Below, piece by piece: positions 31,386 through 38,703 of a DNA stretch of 38,703 nucleotides. Positions within the stretch are counted from its first letter, which is position 1. The number at the start of each line of letters is the position of its first letter. Below the pieces are notes generated by a model. That model worked only from the letters and a program-made list of their open reading frames with translations. It was not told the origin of the DNA and made no database searches. The stretch is from Streptomyces sp. A012304 (GTDB lineage Bacteria > Actinomycetota > Actinomycetes > Streptomycetales > Streptomycetaceae). The position numbers were made by a program, and so were the translations under genes. The DNA lies in NCBI RefSeq assembly GCF_026008495.1, contig NZ_BQUN01000112.1, forward strand, positions 234,282-272,984. Direction: 5' to 3'.

Positions 31386-32348
31386 ATGGCTGAAGTCCTC
31401 GTCTACGTCGACCACGTGGACGGTGCCGTCCGCAAGCCCACCCTGGAGCTGCTGACGCTGGCCCGCCGCATCGGCGAGCCCGTCGCCGTCGCGCTGGGCA
31501 ACGGCGCCGCCGCCACCGCCGCCACCCTCGCCGAGCACGGCGCGGTCAAGGTCCTCACCCACGAGGCGTCCGAGTACGCCGACTACCTGGTCGTCCCGAA
31601 GGTGGACGCCCTCCAGGCCGCCCACGAGGCCGTCTCCCCGGCCGCCGTGCTGGTCCCGTCCTCCGCCGAGGGCAAGGAGATCGCCGCCCGCCTCGCGCTG
31701 CGCATCGGCTCCGGCATCATCACCGACGCCGTCGACCTGGAGGCCGGCGACGAGGGCCCGGTGGCCACCCAGTCGGTGTTCGCCGCGTCCTACACCACCA
31801 AGTCCCGCGTCATCAAGGGCACCCCGGTGATCACGGTCAAGCCGAACAGCGCCGCCGTCGAGGCCGCCCCGGCCGCCGGCGCCGTCGAGGCACTGTCGGT
31901 CTCCTTCTCCGCGCAGGCCACCGGCACCAAGGTCACCGGCCGCACCGCCCGTGAGTCGACCGGCCGTCCGGAGCTGACCGAGGCCGCGATCGTGGTCTCC
32001 GGTGGCCGTGGTGTCAACGGCGCGGAGAACTTCGCGATCATCGAGGCGCTCGCCGACTCCCTCGGCGCGGCCGTCGGTGCCTCGCGTGCCGCCGTCGACG
32101 CCGGCTGGTACCCGCACACCAACCAGGTCGGCCAGACCGGCAAGTCCGTCTCGCCGCAGCTGTACATCGCCAACGGCATCTCCGGCGCGATCCAGCACCG
32201 CGCGGGCATGCAGACCTCGAAGACGATCGTCGCGGTCAACAAGGACCCCGAGGCCCCGATCTTCGAGCTGGTCGACTACGGCGTCGTCGGCGACCTGTTC
32301 GACGTCGTCCCGCAGCTGACCGAGGAGATCAAGGCCCGCAAGGGCTGA
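31386..32348 (+). CDS. etfA: Electron transfer flavoprotein, alpha subunit
   Basis: 320 residues; ATG at 31386 after CAGGAGAGCAATCCC, 52 bp past etfB. N-terminal domain EVLVYVDHVDGAVRKPTLEL; the C-terminal FAD domain has the signature PELTEAAIVVSGGRGVNGAE, then GASRAAVDAGWYPHTNQVGQ, TGKSVSPQLYIANGISGAIQ and VAVNKDPEAPIFELVDYGVV. All expected FAD contacts appear present. Partner of EtfB. A large hairpin follows 16 nt after the stop. Confidence 0.97.
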   Translation: MAEVLVYVDHVDGAVRKPTLELLTLARRIGEPVAVALGNGAAATAATLAEHGAVKVLTHEASEYADYLVVPKVDALQAAHEAVSPAAVLVPSSAEGKEIAARLALRIGSGIITDAVDLEAGDEGPVATQSVFAASYTTKSRVIKGTPVITVKPNSAAVEAAPAAGAVEALSVSFSAQATGTKVTGRTARESTGRPELTEAAIVVSGGRGVNGAENFAIIEALADSLGAAVGASRAAVDAGWYPHTNQVGQTGKSVSPQLYIANGISGAIQHRAGMQTSKTIVAVNKDPEAPIFELVDYGVVGDLFDVVPQLTEEIKARKG

Positions 32349-32363
32349 TCGGCTCCCGCTGTA

Positions 32364-32399
32364 CGAGGCCTCCGTGACCGCCCGGTCGCGGGGGCCTCG
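32364..32399 (+). terminator. Terminator of etfBA
   Basis: CGAGGCC-T-CCGTGACC, a GCCC loop, then GGTCGCGG-G-GGCCTCG: two stacked stems of 7 and 8 bp with one mismatch. It starts 16 nt after the etfA stop and ends just before the convergent gene's stop, so it may serve both. Confidence 0.8.
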
Positions 32400-32401
32400 G
32401 C

Positions 32402-33313
32402 TCATCCCAGGCTCACGGTGGCCTGCACCGGCAGATGGTCGCTCGGGTACTGGCCGTCGGCCGCGTAGGTGTGCATCCACGTCCGCAGGACCGTCACACC
32501 CGGGGTCGCCAGGATCCAGTCGATACGGTCGCCGCCGGCCGTGAGCCCCCGGTACCCGTGGAACGTCCCGTACGTCGCGCCGCGCCCCCGCGCCGTGTCC
32601 CAGGTGTCGACGAGACCGGCGTCCAGCAGCGCGCCGTGGACGGGATCGCGGTGGGCCACGGCGTTGAAGTCGCCGGTCACCAGCAGCGGCAGAGCGGGGT
32701 CGAACTGCGCCAGCCGCGAGGTGATCAGGGAGACGGAACGCATCCGGGCGTACCGGCTCGCGTTGTCCAGGTGGGTGTTGAAGAGGCAGAACTCCTGGCC
32801 CCGGGCGCGCAGATCGCGGAAGCGGACCCAGGTGACCATCCGGGGGTGGGCCGCGCCCCAGGTGTTGGAGCCGGTCACCTTCGGGGTGTCGGAGAGCCAG
32901 AAGTGGGCGTGCTCGACCGGGGCGAGCCGTCGGGTGTCGTAGAGGACGGCCATCGACTCGTCGTCCCCTCCGCCCCGGCCCGTGCCGATCCAGTCGTAGT
33001 GCCGTCCGAGGTCGCGTTCGATGTCCCGCACCTGCGGTAACCGGCCCTCCTGGGTGCCGATGACATGCGGGGCCGCCTCGCGCAGCAGGGCGCGCATGAC
33101 CGGGCGGCGGGCCGCCCAGCTGTTGGGCTCCCGGGTGCTCGCGAAGCGGAGGTTGAACGTCATGACCTCCAGCGGCGGGACGGGCGCCGTCCGCCGCAGG
33201 ATCCCGTCCCGGGCCGCCGAGGCCCGGACCGTCCCGAGCAGGGGCACGGCGGCGGCCGCCGCCACCACGGTCCTCAGTCCCCTGCGGCGGGTCACCCCTT
33301 CCGTGCCCGGCAT
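32402..33313 (-). CDS. Exported endonuclease/exonuclease/phosphatase-family protein
   Basis: 303 residues with a twin-arginine signal (TRRRGLRTVVAAAAAVPLLG, cleavage near ASA, about 34). The EEP fold motifs are all present: VMTFNLRF (Asn), IGTQEGR (Glu), NTHLDNASRYAR (His, Asp), VTGDFNAVAHRDP (Asp, Asn), RIDWILATPG (Asp) and PSDHLPVQATV (Asp, His). The enzyme should be a Mg-dependent phosphodiesterase or phosphatase outside the cell; sugar-phosphate, lipid or nucleic acid substrates are all possible. GGGGAGGGGG precedes the ATG. Convergent with etfA. Confidence 0.9.
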   Translation of the reverse strand: MPGTEGVTRRRGLRTVVAAAAAVPLLGTVRASAARDGILRRTAPVPPLEVMTFNLRFASTREPNSWAARRPVMRALLREAAPHVIGTQEGRLPQVRDIERDLGRHYDWIGTGRGGGDDESMAVLYDTRRLAPVEHAHFWLSDTPKVTGSNTWGAAHPRMVTWVRFRDLRARGQEFCLFNTHLDNASRYARMRSVSLITSRLAQFDPALPLLVTGDFNAVAHRDPVHGALLDAGLVDTWDTARGRGATYGTFHGYRGLTAGGDRIDWILATPGVTVLRTWMHTYAADGQYPSDHLPVQATVSLG

Positions 33314-33442
33314 GTGCCCCCTCCCCTCGTGAGCAAGGATGAAGGTGGGAACGGCCGTGCGGAAGAGGACACAGGGGCCGGAGGGGGACCAGAGGGTGAA
33401 CAGGGTGTTGACCGGCGAGAAGATCCACGGATAGCTTCATTC

Positions 33443-33470
33443 TACGGATTGTTGATTCCGTAAAGCGGAA
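33443..33470. promoter_or_regulatory. IclR-like palindromes upstream of DUF6986 gene
   Basis: Two inverted repeats share the central TTCCGTA: TACGGA-N8-TCCGTA (33443-33462) and TTCCG-TAAAG-CGGAA (33456-33470). The second, 12 nt before the Shine-Dalgarno, looks like the TTCCGc...GCGGAA sites of IclR-family regulators such as AllR. The match is from memory and the regulator is not in this window. Confidence 0.5.
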
Positions 33471-33486
33471 AATAGGAGGGTGTGGG

Positions 33487-34791
33487 ATGGGTCAGGGCCA
33501 GCAGCAGGTGGCGACGAGCCTCGCGGGCGCCGTCAGCGAGGAGATCAGCGCCTCCCTCGCCCCGATCGACGCCGAACTCCAGCGCCGCTACCCCGGCGAC
33601 CCCGGGACCCGCCAGCCCGTCCACACCGTCTACGTCCCCGGTGACGTCTTCACCGCCGACACGATCCGCTCCTGGGGCGACCGGGCCCTCGCCGCCCTCG
33701 ACGAGCACGCGCCCGACGCCGCGGCCTTCGCCGCCGTCCTCGGCCTGTCCGACGAACTCGCCGGACCGGTGTACGCGCGCGTGCGCGCCAAGCTGGAGCG
33801 CGAACCGATCGAGGACCTGCGCGTCGACTTCGAGGACGGCTACGGCCCGCGCCCGGACGCCGAGGAGGACGAGGCGGCCGCACGCGCCGCGCACCTTATC
33901 GCCGAGGCGTACGCCAAGGGCACCGCGGCGCCGTACATGGGCATCCGCATGAAGTGCATGGAGGCCGCCGTCCGCGACCGGGGCATCCGCACCCTCGACA
34001 TCTTCCTCACCGGCCTGACGGAGGCCGGCGGACTGCCGGACGGGCTGGTCCTCACCCTGCCGAAGGTGACCTACCCCGAGCAGGTCACGGCCATGGTCCG
34101 GCTCCTGGAGGCCTTCGAGCGGGCGCGCGGGCTCACCCCCGGCCGGCTCGGCTTCGAGATCCAGATCGAGACCAGCCAGGCCATCCTCGCCGCCGACGGC
34201 ACCGCGACCGTCGCCCGCATGATCCAGGCCGCCGAGGGCCGCGCCACCGGCCTGCACTACGGCACCTTCGACTACAGCGCCTGCCTCGGTGTCTCCGCCG
34301 CCCACCAGGCCAGCGACCACCCGTGCGCCGACCACGCCAAGGCGGTCATGCAGGTCGCCGCGGCCGGCACCGGCGTACGCGTCTCGGACGGCTCCACCAA
34401 CGTCCTCCCGGTCGGTCCCACCGAACAGGTGCACGCCGCCTGGCGCCTGCACTACGGCCTCACCCGCCGCGCCCTGGCCCGCGCCTACTACCAGGGCTGG
34501 GACATGCACCCCGGTCACATCCCCACCCGCTACGCGGCCGTCTTCGCCTTCTACCGCGAGGGATTCGCCCAGGCCGCCGAGCGCCTGTCCCGGTACGCCA
34601 ACCGGGCCGGCGGCGACGTGATGGACGAGCCGGCCACCGCCAAGGCCCTCAGCGGCTATCTGCTGCGCGGACTGGACTGCGGTGCGCTCGACCCCGACGA
34701 GGTGACCGCCGCGACCGGCCTGCCCCGGGCCGCTCTGGAGGACTTCGCGGCACCCCGGCGCGGAGACCTGACGGCCTCCGCGCCTCAGTGA
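33487..34791 (+). CDS. DUF6986 aldolase/citrate-lyase-like protein
   Basis: 434 residues from the ATG at 33487, preceded by AGGAGGG. The sequence matches the actinobacterial DUF6986 group (recalled), which resembles the HpcH/HpaI and CitE fold: VHTVYVPGDVFTADTI, DLRVDFEDGYGPRPD (a D-x-E-D metal/CoA-type motif), IRTLDIFLT, VLTLPKVTYPEQV, FEIQIETSQAIL (Glu of the CitE-like IET motif) and LHYGTFDYSACLG. A cytoplasmic C-C bond lyase or acyl-CoA lyase is likely; the substrate is unknown. Related genes often lie near glyoxylate/ureide genes, so the IclR-like box fits, but none is adjacent here. Confidence 0.87.
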   Translation: MGQGQQQVATSLAGAVSEEISASLAPIDAELQRRYPGDPGTRQPVHTVYVPGDVFTADTIRSWGDRALAALDEHAPDAAAFAAVLGLSDELAGPVYARVRAKLEREPIEDLRVDFEDGYGPRPDAEEDEAAARAAHLIAEAYAKGTAAPYMGIRMKCMEAAVRDRGIRTLDIFLTGLTEAGGLPDGLVLTLPKVTYPEQVTAMVRLLEAFERARGLTPGRLGFEIQIETSQAILAADGTATVARMIQAAEGRATGLHYGTFDYSACLGVSAAHQASDHPCADHAKAVMQVAAAGTGVRVSDGSTNVLPVGPTEQVHAAWRLHYGLTRRALARAYYQGWDMHPGHIPTRYAAVFAFYREGFAQAAERLSRYANRAGGDVMDEPATAKALSGYLLRGLDCGALDPDEVTAATGLPRAALEDFAAPRRGDLTASAPQ

Positions 34792-34809
34792 CCGCCCTCT
34801 CGGCGCCCG

Positions 34810-35199
34810 CTACTTCTCGGGGAAGGTGTACGGGGTGGTGATGATCTCCATCCCGTGCCCCGCGGGATCCATGAAGTACAGGCCCCGGCCGCCGTGGTGA
34901 TGGTTGATCTCACCCGGCTGCTTCCCGTGCGGATCGGCGTAGTACGTGATGCCTGCCTGCTTGATCCGGTCGAACGCCGCGTCGAACTCCTCGTCCGAGA
35001 CGAGGAACGCGTAGTGCTGCATGACGATCGACTCCGCCGGGATGGTGGCGAAGTCCAGGGTGACCCCGTTGGCGGTGTCGACCGGGACGAAGGGGCCCCA
35101 CTCGGCCCCGACCTCGAGTCCCAGGATGTGGGCGAGGAACTCGGCGGACTCCCGGTTGTCACGGGAGTGGACGATGGTGTGGTTCAGTTCGACTGACAT
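34810..35199 (-). CDS. VOC-family dioxygenase-like protein
   Basis: 129 residues from the ATG at 35199, with GGAGG 11 nt upstream. VOC domain with probable metal ligands: NHTIVHSRD (His7 or His11), HYAFLVSDEEF (His near 65) and HGMEIITTPY (Glu near 120). The segment HHHGGRGLYFMDPAGHG is the usual final strand. The retained His-His-Glu pattern suggests an active metal enzyme of the glyoxalase or extradiol dioxygenase type. Convergent with DUF6986, 18 bp away. Confidence 0.85.
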   Translation of the reverse strand: MSVELNHTIVHSRDNRESAEFLAHILGLEVGAEWGPFVPVDTANGVTLDFATIPAESIVMQHYAFLVSDEEFDAAFDRIKQAGITYYADPHGKQPGEINHHHGGRGLYFMDPAGHGMEIITTPYTFPEK

Positions 35200-35285
35200 G
35201 TGTGGAATGCCTCCGTAAGGCAATCTCACGGGCACCTCCATGCCTCACCCAGCCGGTGACCGACACGCGATGCCGTCTGACAACC

Positions 35286-36041
35286 CTAACGAATGAGGAG
35301 ATGTTCGAGCCCGGATTTCGTCACCAGCCCCTCCTCCGCGAACAGCCGGGTCCCGCGCCGGCACAGCCGGGCGTCCGCCCGGGCCCGGGCGCAGAACTCC
35401 TCCGGGGTCGCCCCGAAGAGCCTCCTCAACTCGGCCGACCCGCGCAGGAGTTCGGTGATCAGGGGGCGCTGGCCCGGATGGCCGCGCGGAGCGTCGGTGC
35501 CGTCGTGCAGCACGCCGTGCCGGTTGACGTACGCGTACGCGCCCGGCAGCGTCTCGCCGTCCGCCAGCTCGACGCGCACCTGCCGGGCGGGCAGGAGGGC
35601 ACGGGCGTAGTTGCCGTTCGGCAGGGGCACGCCCTCGCTCGCGTCGATCACCGCGAGCTGCCGGCCGTCCAGCCAGATCACGAACAACTCCCGTGTCACG
35701 TCAGGGGCGTCGACCGGGGACGCCGAGACATACCCCAGGCGGCTGACGTGCGCGGACACACCGATGTCGATACCGGTGACCTTGGCCCTGACCATCGGGA
35801 TCGGGGAGGTGATCTGGGACTCGGACATCTTGTGGCGCAGTTGCGCGGGACAGGCGTTGGAGCCGACGGCCAGGACCGGTGTCCGCCCGGGGAACGAAAG
35901 ACGCTCCAGCGGCAGCAGCCGGTCCCCGTCGAGCAGCCCCGACTCCGCCGGCCAGGCACCGGGATAGGTCAGCGGATGGTCGCGCGGCGCGTCGGCGAGG
36001 CCCAGGGCCTCCAGCGTGCGGTGCTCATGGCGCTCGTACAC
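35286..36041 (-). CDS. Gamma-glutamylcyclotransferase-like protein
   Basis: 251 residues from the GTG at 36041, 7 bp past the LacI stop, so it is likely coupled to it; the ribosome binding site is poor. The GGCT-like fold is suggested by VLAVGSNACPAQLRHKM (GSN at 60-62) and by VIDASEGVPL ... NYARALLPARQV, where Glu136 occupies the place of the catalytic Glu of the DxxEGxxxxxYxR motif (Tyr145, Arg147). A long N-terminal extension of 50 residues is atypical. Cyclotransferases release 5-oxoproline from gamma-glutamyl compounds; here the activity is inferred only from motif spacing. Confidence 0.6.
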   Translation of the reverse strand: MYERHEHRTLEALGLADAPRDHPLTYPGAWPAESGLLDGDRLLPLERLSFPGRTPVLAVGSNACPAQLRHKMSESQITSPIPMVRAKVTGIDIGVSAHVSRLGYVSASPVDAPDVTRELFVIWLDGRQLAVIDASEGVPLPNGNYARALLPARQVRVELADGETLPGAYAYVNRHGVLHDGTDAPRGHPGQRPLITELLRGSAELRRLFGATPEEFCARARADARLCRRGTRLFAEEGLVTKSGLEHLLIR

Positions 36042-36048
36042 CGGCGGC

Positions 36049-37098
36049 TCAGTCCGCCGGCCGCAGCTCGCCCGAGCCGCGGGTGACGAGCCGGGTCGGC
36101 AACTGGATGCGCTCGGGCGTGATCAAGGTGCCGTCCAGCTGACCGAACAGCCGCTCGGCCGCGGTGCGGCCCAGGGCGGCCGCGTCCTGGGCGACCACGG
36201 TGACGCCCGGCTGGAGCAGGTCGGCCAGCTCCAGGTCGTCGAAGGCCACCAGGGCGACCCGGCGGGTCTGCTCGGCGAGCACCCGGATCACCGTCACCGT
36301 CACCCGGTTGTTGCCGGAGAAGACCGCCGTGACCGGAGCGGGCCCCGACAGCATCGCCTCGGCCGCCCGGCGCACCCGGCCCGGGTCGGTGGACCCGAGC
36401 GACATCCAGGCGTCCTCGGCCTCTATGCCCGCGTCCGCCAGGGCGGCGCGGTAGCCGCGCAGCCGCTCCGCGGCGGTGTGGATGCGCGGCATGTCACCGA
36501 TGAAGCCGATCCTGCGGTGCCCGTGCGCGATCAGATGGGCGACACCCTGCCGCGCGCCGCCGAAGTTGTCCGACAGCACGCAGTCGGCGTCGATCCGCCC
36601 GGCCGGCCGGTCCACGAAGACCGTGGCCACGCCCGCCTTGATCTCCGGCTCCAGATAGCGGTGGTCGTCGCCCGCCGGGATCACCACCAGCCCGTCCACC
36701 CGGCGCGCGCACAGCGCCAGCGCCAGTTCCTGCTCGCGGTCGGGATCCTCCGCGCTGGAGCCGTTGATGAGCAGCGCGCCGTGCGCCCGGGCGACCTCCT
36801 CCACCGCGCGGCTGAGCGGGCCGTAGAACGGGTCGGCCAGGTCCTCCAGGACCAGGCCGATGCTGGCGGTGCGGCCCTTGCGCAGCACCCGCGCGCTGTC
36901 GTTGCGCCGGAAGCCCAGCGCGTCGATGGCCTCCTGGACGCGCCGCTCGGTCTCGGGGGTGACGCCCGGCTCGCCGTTCACCACGCGGGAGACGGTCTTC
37001 AGACCGACCCCGGCACGTGCCGCGACGTCCTTCATGGTGGGACGGTTGCCGTAGCGACTTCCGGAGATGCCGACGGGGCGGCGGGGCGTCTCGGGCAC
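36049..37098 (-). CDS. LacI-family transcription regulator
   Basis: 349 residues from the GTG at 37098; the ATG at 37034 (MKDVAARAGV) is a shorter alternative. The DNA-binding part is PTMKDVAARAGVGLKTVSRV and VNGEPGVTPETERRVQEAID, with hinge helix LGFRRNDSARVLRKGRT. The sensor domain has TASIGLVLEDLADPFYGPLS, VDGLVVIPAGDD, RRIGFIGD, AVFSGNN and ALVAFDDLELADLL. It should repress sugar genes and be released by a sugar. It is divergent from the ROK kinase gene with a palindrome between them, and it is followed within 7 bp by the GGCT-like gene. Confidence 0.93.
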   Translation of the reverse strand: MPETPRRPVGISGSRYGNRPTMKDVAARAGVGLKTVSRVVNGEPGVTPETERRVQEAIDALGFRRNDSARVLRKGRTASIGLVLEDLADPFYGPLSRAVEEVARAHGALLINGSSAEDPDREQELALALCARRVDGLVVIPAGDDHRYLEPEIKAGVATVFVDRPAGRIDADCVLSDNFGGARQGVAHLIAHGHRRIGFIGDMPRIHTAAERLRGYRAALADAGIEAEDAWMSLGSTDPGRVRRAAEAMLSGPAPVTAVFSGNNRVTVTVIRVLAEQTRRVALVAFDDLELADLLQPGVTVVAQDAAALGRTAAERLFGQLDGTLITPERIQLPTRLVTRGSGELRPAD

Positions 37099-37211
37099 GA
37101 TGCGGTGTCCTGTCCTGTGGTCCACGGGGCCCGCCCGCGGCTCCGGATCGCTCCCGGGGGATGCGCGCGTCCCTGGCTTGTATGAGGATGTGGCGTCGAG
37201 CATAGGCCCTG

Positions 37212-37223
37212 GACAACGTTGTC
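37212..37223. promoter_or_regulatory. LacI-family operator between lacI-like and ROK genes
   Basis: GACAACGTTGTC is a perfect 12-bp palindrome with the central CG of LacI-family operators. It is placed between the divergent LacI and ROK genes, 114 and 100 bp from their starts. It probably controls both genes. Confidence 0.65.
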
Positions 37224-37322
37224 AGATGCGGGGGAGACTGTCCACCGCAATCTCCGGCCCACGTCCCCCACCGCTGGACCGGCCAGCCCTTTTTCCGACG
37301 GTTGACGGGGAGACCGAGACTG

Positions 37323-38276
37323 ATGCACACCGACCTCGTGGCAGCGCTCGACATCGGCGGCACCAAGATCGCCGGTGCGCTGGTGGACCGCGACGGCACG
37401 ATCCTGGTCCGCGCGCAGCGGCCCACGCCCGCCCAAGAGGACGGCGACACCGTGATGCGGGCCGTCGAGGCGGTGCTGGGGGACCTGACCGCCTCGCCGC
37501 TGTGGGGGCGGGCGTACGCCCTCGGCATCGGCAGCGCGGGCCCGGTGGACGCCTCCGCCGGCACGGTGAGCCCGGTGAACGTGCCCGGCTGGCGCGACTT
37601 CCCGCTCGTCGAGCGGGTCCGGGCGACCACCGGGAACCTGCCCGTCGAGCTGATCGGCGACGGCGTCGCGATCACGGCCGCCGAGCACTGGCAGGGTGCC
37701 GCCCGCGGCCACGACAACGCGCTGTGCATGGTGGTCTCCACCGGTGTCGGCGGTGGCCTGGTGCTGAACGGCCGGCTCCACCCGGGCCCCACCGGCAATG
37801 CCGGGCACATCGGTCACATCAGCGTGGACCTGGACGGCGACCCCTGCCCGTGCGGTGCCCGCGGCTGTGTGGAGCGGATCGCCAGCGGTCCGAACATCGC
37901 CCGGCGCGCCCTGGACAGCGGCTGGCGGCCCGGCCCGGACGGGGACACCTCCGCTGCCGCCGTGGCCGCCGCCGCCCGCGCGGGCGATCCGGTGGCGGTG
38001 GCCTCCTTCGAGCGGGCCGCCCGTGCCCTGGCCGCCGGCATCGCCGCCACCGCGACCCTCGTCGAGATCGACATCGCGGTGATCGGCGGCGGTGTGGGCA
38101 AGGCGGGCGAGGTGCTCCTCACGCCGCTGCGGCGGGCACTCGGCGACTACGCGACCCTCTCCTTCGTGCGGCGGCTGACGGTGGCACCGGCGCAGATGGG
38201 CACGGACGCGGGGCTGGTGGGCGCGGCAGCGGCGGCACTGGCGAGCGGGCCGGGCGTGACGGCGGCGGGCGTCTGA
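37323..38276 (+). CDS. ROK-family sugar kinase (glucokinase-like)
   Basis: 317 residues from the ATG at 37323; GGGGAG lies 12 nt upstream. A TTG at 37302 in frame is less likely. ROK features: phosphate loop AALDIGGTKIAGALVD (10-15), the catalytic region ELIGDGVAITAAEHWQGAAR, VVSTGVGGGLVLNGRL, and the zinc site GHIGHISV ... CPCGARGCVE (His165, Cys175, Cys177, Cys182). No N-terminal helix-turn-helix, so it is a kinase rather than a ROK repressor. It should phosphorylate glucose, N-acetylglucosamine, mannose or a similar hexose; the LacI partner suggests induction by its substrate or a related sugar. Confidence 0.9.
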   Translation: MHTDLVAALDIGGTKIAGALVDRDGTILVRAQRPTPAQEDGDTVMRAVEAVLGDLTASPLWGRAYALGIGSAGPVDASAGTVSPVNVPGWRDFPLVERVRATTGNLPVELIGDGVAITAAEHWQGAARGHDNALCMVVSTGVGGGLVLNGRLHPGPTGNAGHIGHISVDLDGDPCPCGARGCVERIASGPNIARRALDSGWRPGPDGDTSAAAVAAAARAGDPVAVASFERAARALAAGIAATATLVEIDIAVIGGGVGKAGEVLLTPLRRALGDYATLSFVRRLTVAPAQMGTDAGLVGAAAAALASGPGVTAAGV

Positions 38277-38301
38277 GCTTCATGAGGCGGGCGTGTGAGG
38301 G

Positions 38302-38367
38302 TTTTCGAGGGCGCCGGCAGACGTTGAGCGTTTTCGAGGGGCGGCGGGTGTCTGAGGTCTTCGAGGG
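38302..38367 (+). repeat. Degenerate about 28-bp repeat, three copies
   Basis: TTTTCGAGGG occurs at 38302 and 38331, and TCTTCGAGGG at 38358, each followed by G/C-rich GCGGCGG-type sequence, giving periods of 29 and 27 bp. It lies between the ROK gene and the small secreted protein gene. Confidence 0.5.
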
Positions 38368-38475
38368 CGCGGCGGGCCGTGAAGGAACGTTCCGCTTTTG
38401 CTCGGGCACGGAGGTTCCGCGCCGCGCTGTCCGCTCCGGCCGTGACCTCACGCGGCCTGCGCAGTTGATCCCGGC

Positions 38476-38679
38476 ATGAAGAAGCGCAGCATGCTCGCCA
38501 TCGCCTCCCTCGCCACCGGCTTCGTCGTCGCGGCGATCACCCCCTCGCACGGCCTGAGCGGCGAGGCCCTCGACGGGCTGAACGTGGGGGACACCCTCAG
38601 CACGCTCGACCCGGCCGCCGCCACCACCGACAGCCTGGCCGGTGTCGACGACAGCGCCCTGGGCGGCGAGGGCGACTGA
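38476..38679 (+). CDS. Small secreted protein
   Basis: 67 residues with a standard signal peptide (KKRSMLAIASLATGFVVAAI, cleavage near SHG, about 25). The mature about 42 residues are acidic, rich in Leu, Asp, Ala and Thr, and have no Cys. The start has no clear ribosome binding site. Streptomyces genomes often carry such short exported proteins of unknown role; nothing identifies this one. Confidence 0.7.
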   Translation: MKKRSMLAIASLATGFVVAAITPSHGLSGEALDGLNVGDTLSTLDPAAATTDSLAGVDDSALGGEGD

Positions 38680-38703
38680 CGGATTCCGCACCGATGCCGT
38701 GGC

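Noticed and set aside
31326..33440. 704-codon leftward frame antisense to etfA and continuing past it
   Set aside because: Mirrors the codon bias of etfA and of the secreted EEP-family gene; composition is Gly/Arg/Val-rich without motifs.

Overview
The window is very GC-rich DNA with strongly GC-biased third codon positions, many GTG starts, several apparently leaderless genes, and gene families typical of Streptomyces. It reads as a chromosomal segment from a Streptomyces or close relative. I see no tRNA, rRNA, CRISPR array, transposase or phage gene.

Left part (1-12.3 kb): the window opens inside a HEAT-repeat gene. A divergent pair of plant-polysaccharide enzymes follows: a secreted family-3 pectate lyase, and an esterase with a family-2 carbohydrate-binding module. 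Their 625-bp intergenic region carries a near-perfect CebR-type box. Next come a DUF2087 regulator whose 3' end runs into a 17-bp minisatellite, an NCS2 purine permease, an FprA-type ferredoxin-NADP reductase, a DUF6214-like protein, a divergent DUF305 lipoprotein / LVIVD-repeat secreted protein pair, and a TetR regulator with a clear palindromic operator.

Middle part (12.4-21.3 kb): mostly leftward housekeeping or accessory genes. They are a HAD hydrolase with a zinc-ribbon protein, a PAP2 phosphatase, an M56 peptidase with a DUF5134 membrane protein, a MarR regulator with an unusual repetitive tail, an aldo/keto reductase, VOC proteins, a GNAT acetyltransferase and a GDPD phosphodiesterase.

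Central operon (21.4-25.4 kb): DUF6421, an SDR and a threonine-aldolase-like PLP enzyme form a compact operon, followed by a transglutaminase-like gene with its own textbook leaderless promoter. This is the best candidate here for an undescribed metabolic system. The DUF6421 protein carries an HDxxHxH ... EExRxD pattern that resembles a metallopeptidase site.

Right part (25.4-38.7 kb): two membrane-anchored hypothetical proteins, a PlsC-type acyltransferase, a divergent DUF4395/thioredoxin pair, a cysteine-containing leader peptide upstream of a flavin reductase, etfBA with a strong hairpin terminator, a secreted endonuclease/exonuclease/phosphatase-fold enzyme, a DUF6986 aldolase-like gene with an IclR-like palindrome, a VOC enzyme, a GGCT-like gene coupled to a LacI regulator, a divergent ROK sugar kinase with a LacI-type operator between them, and a small secreted protein.

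Functional names come from motifs read by eye. DUF numbers are recalled from family resemblance and were not searched.
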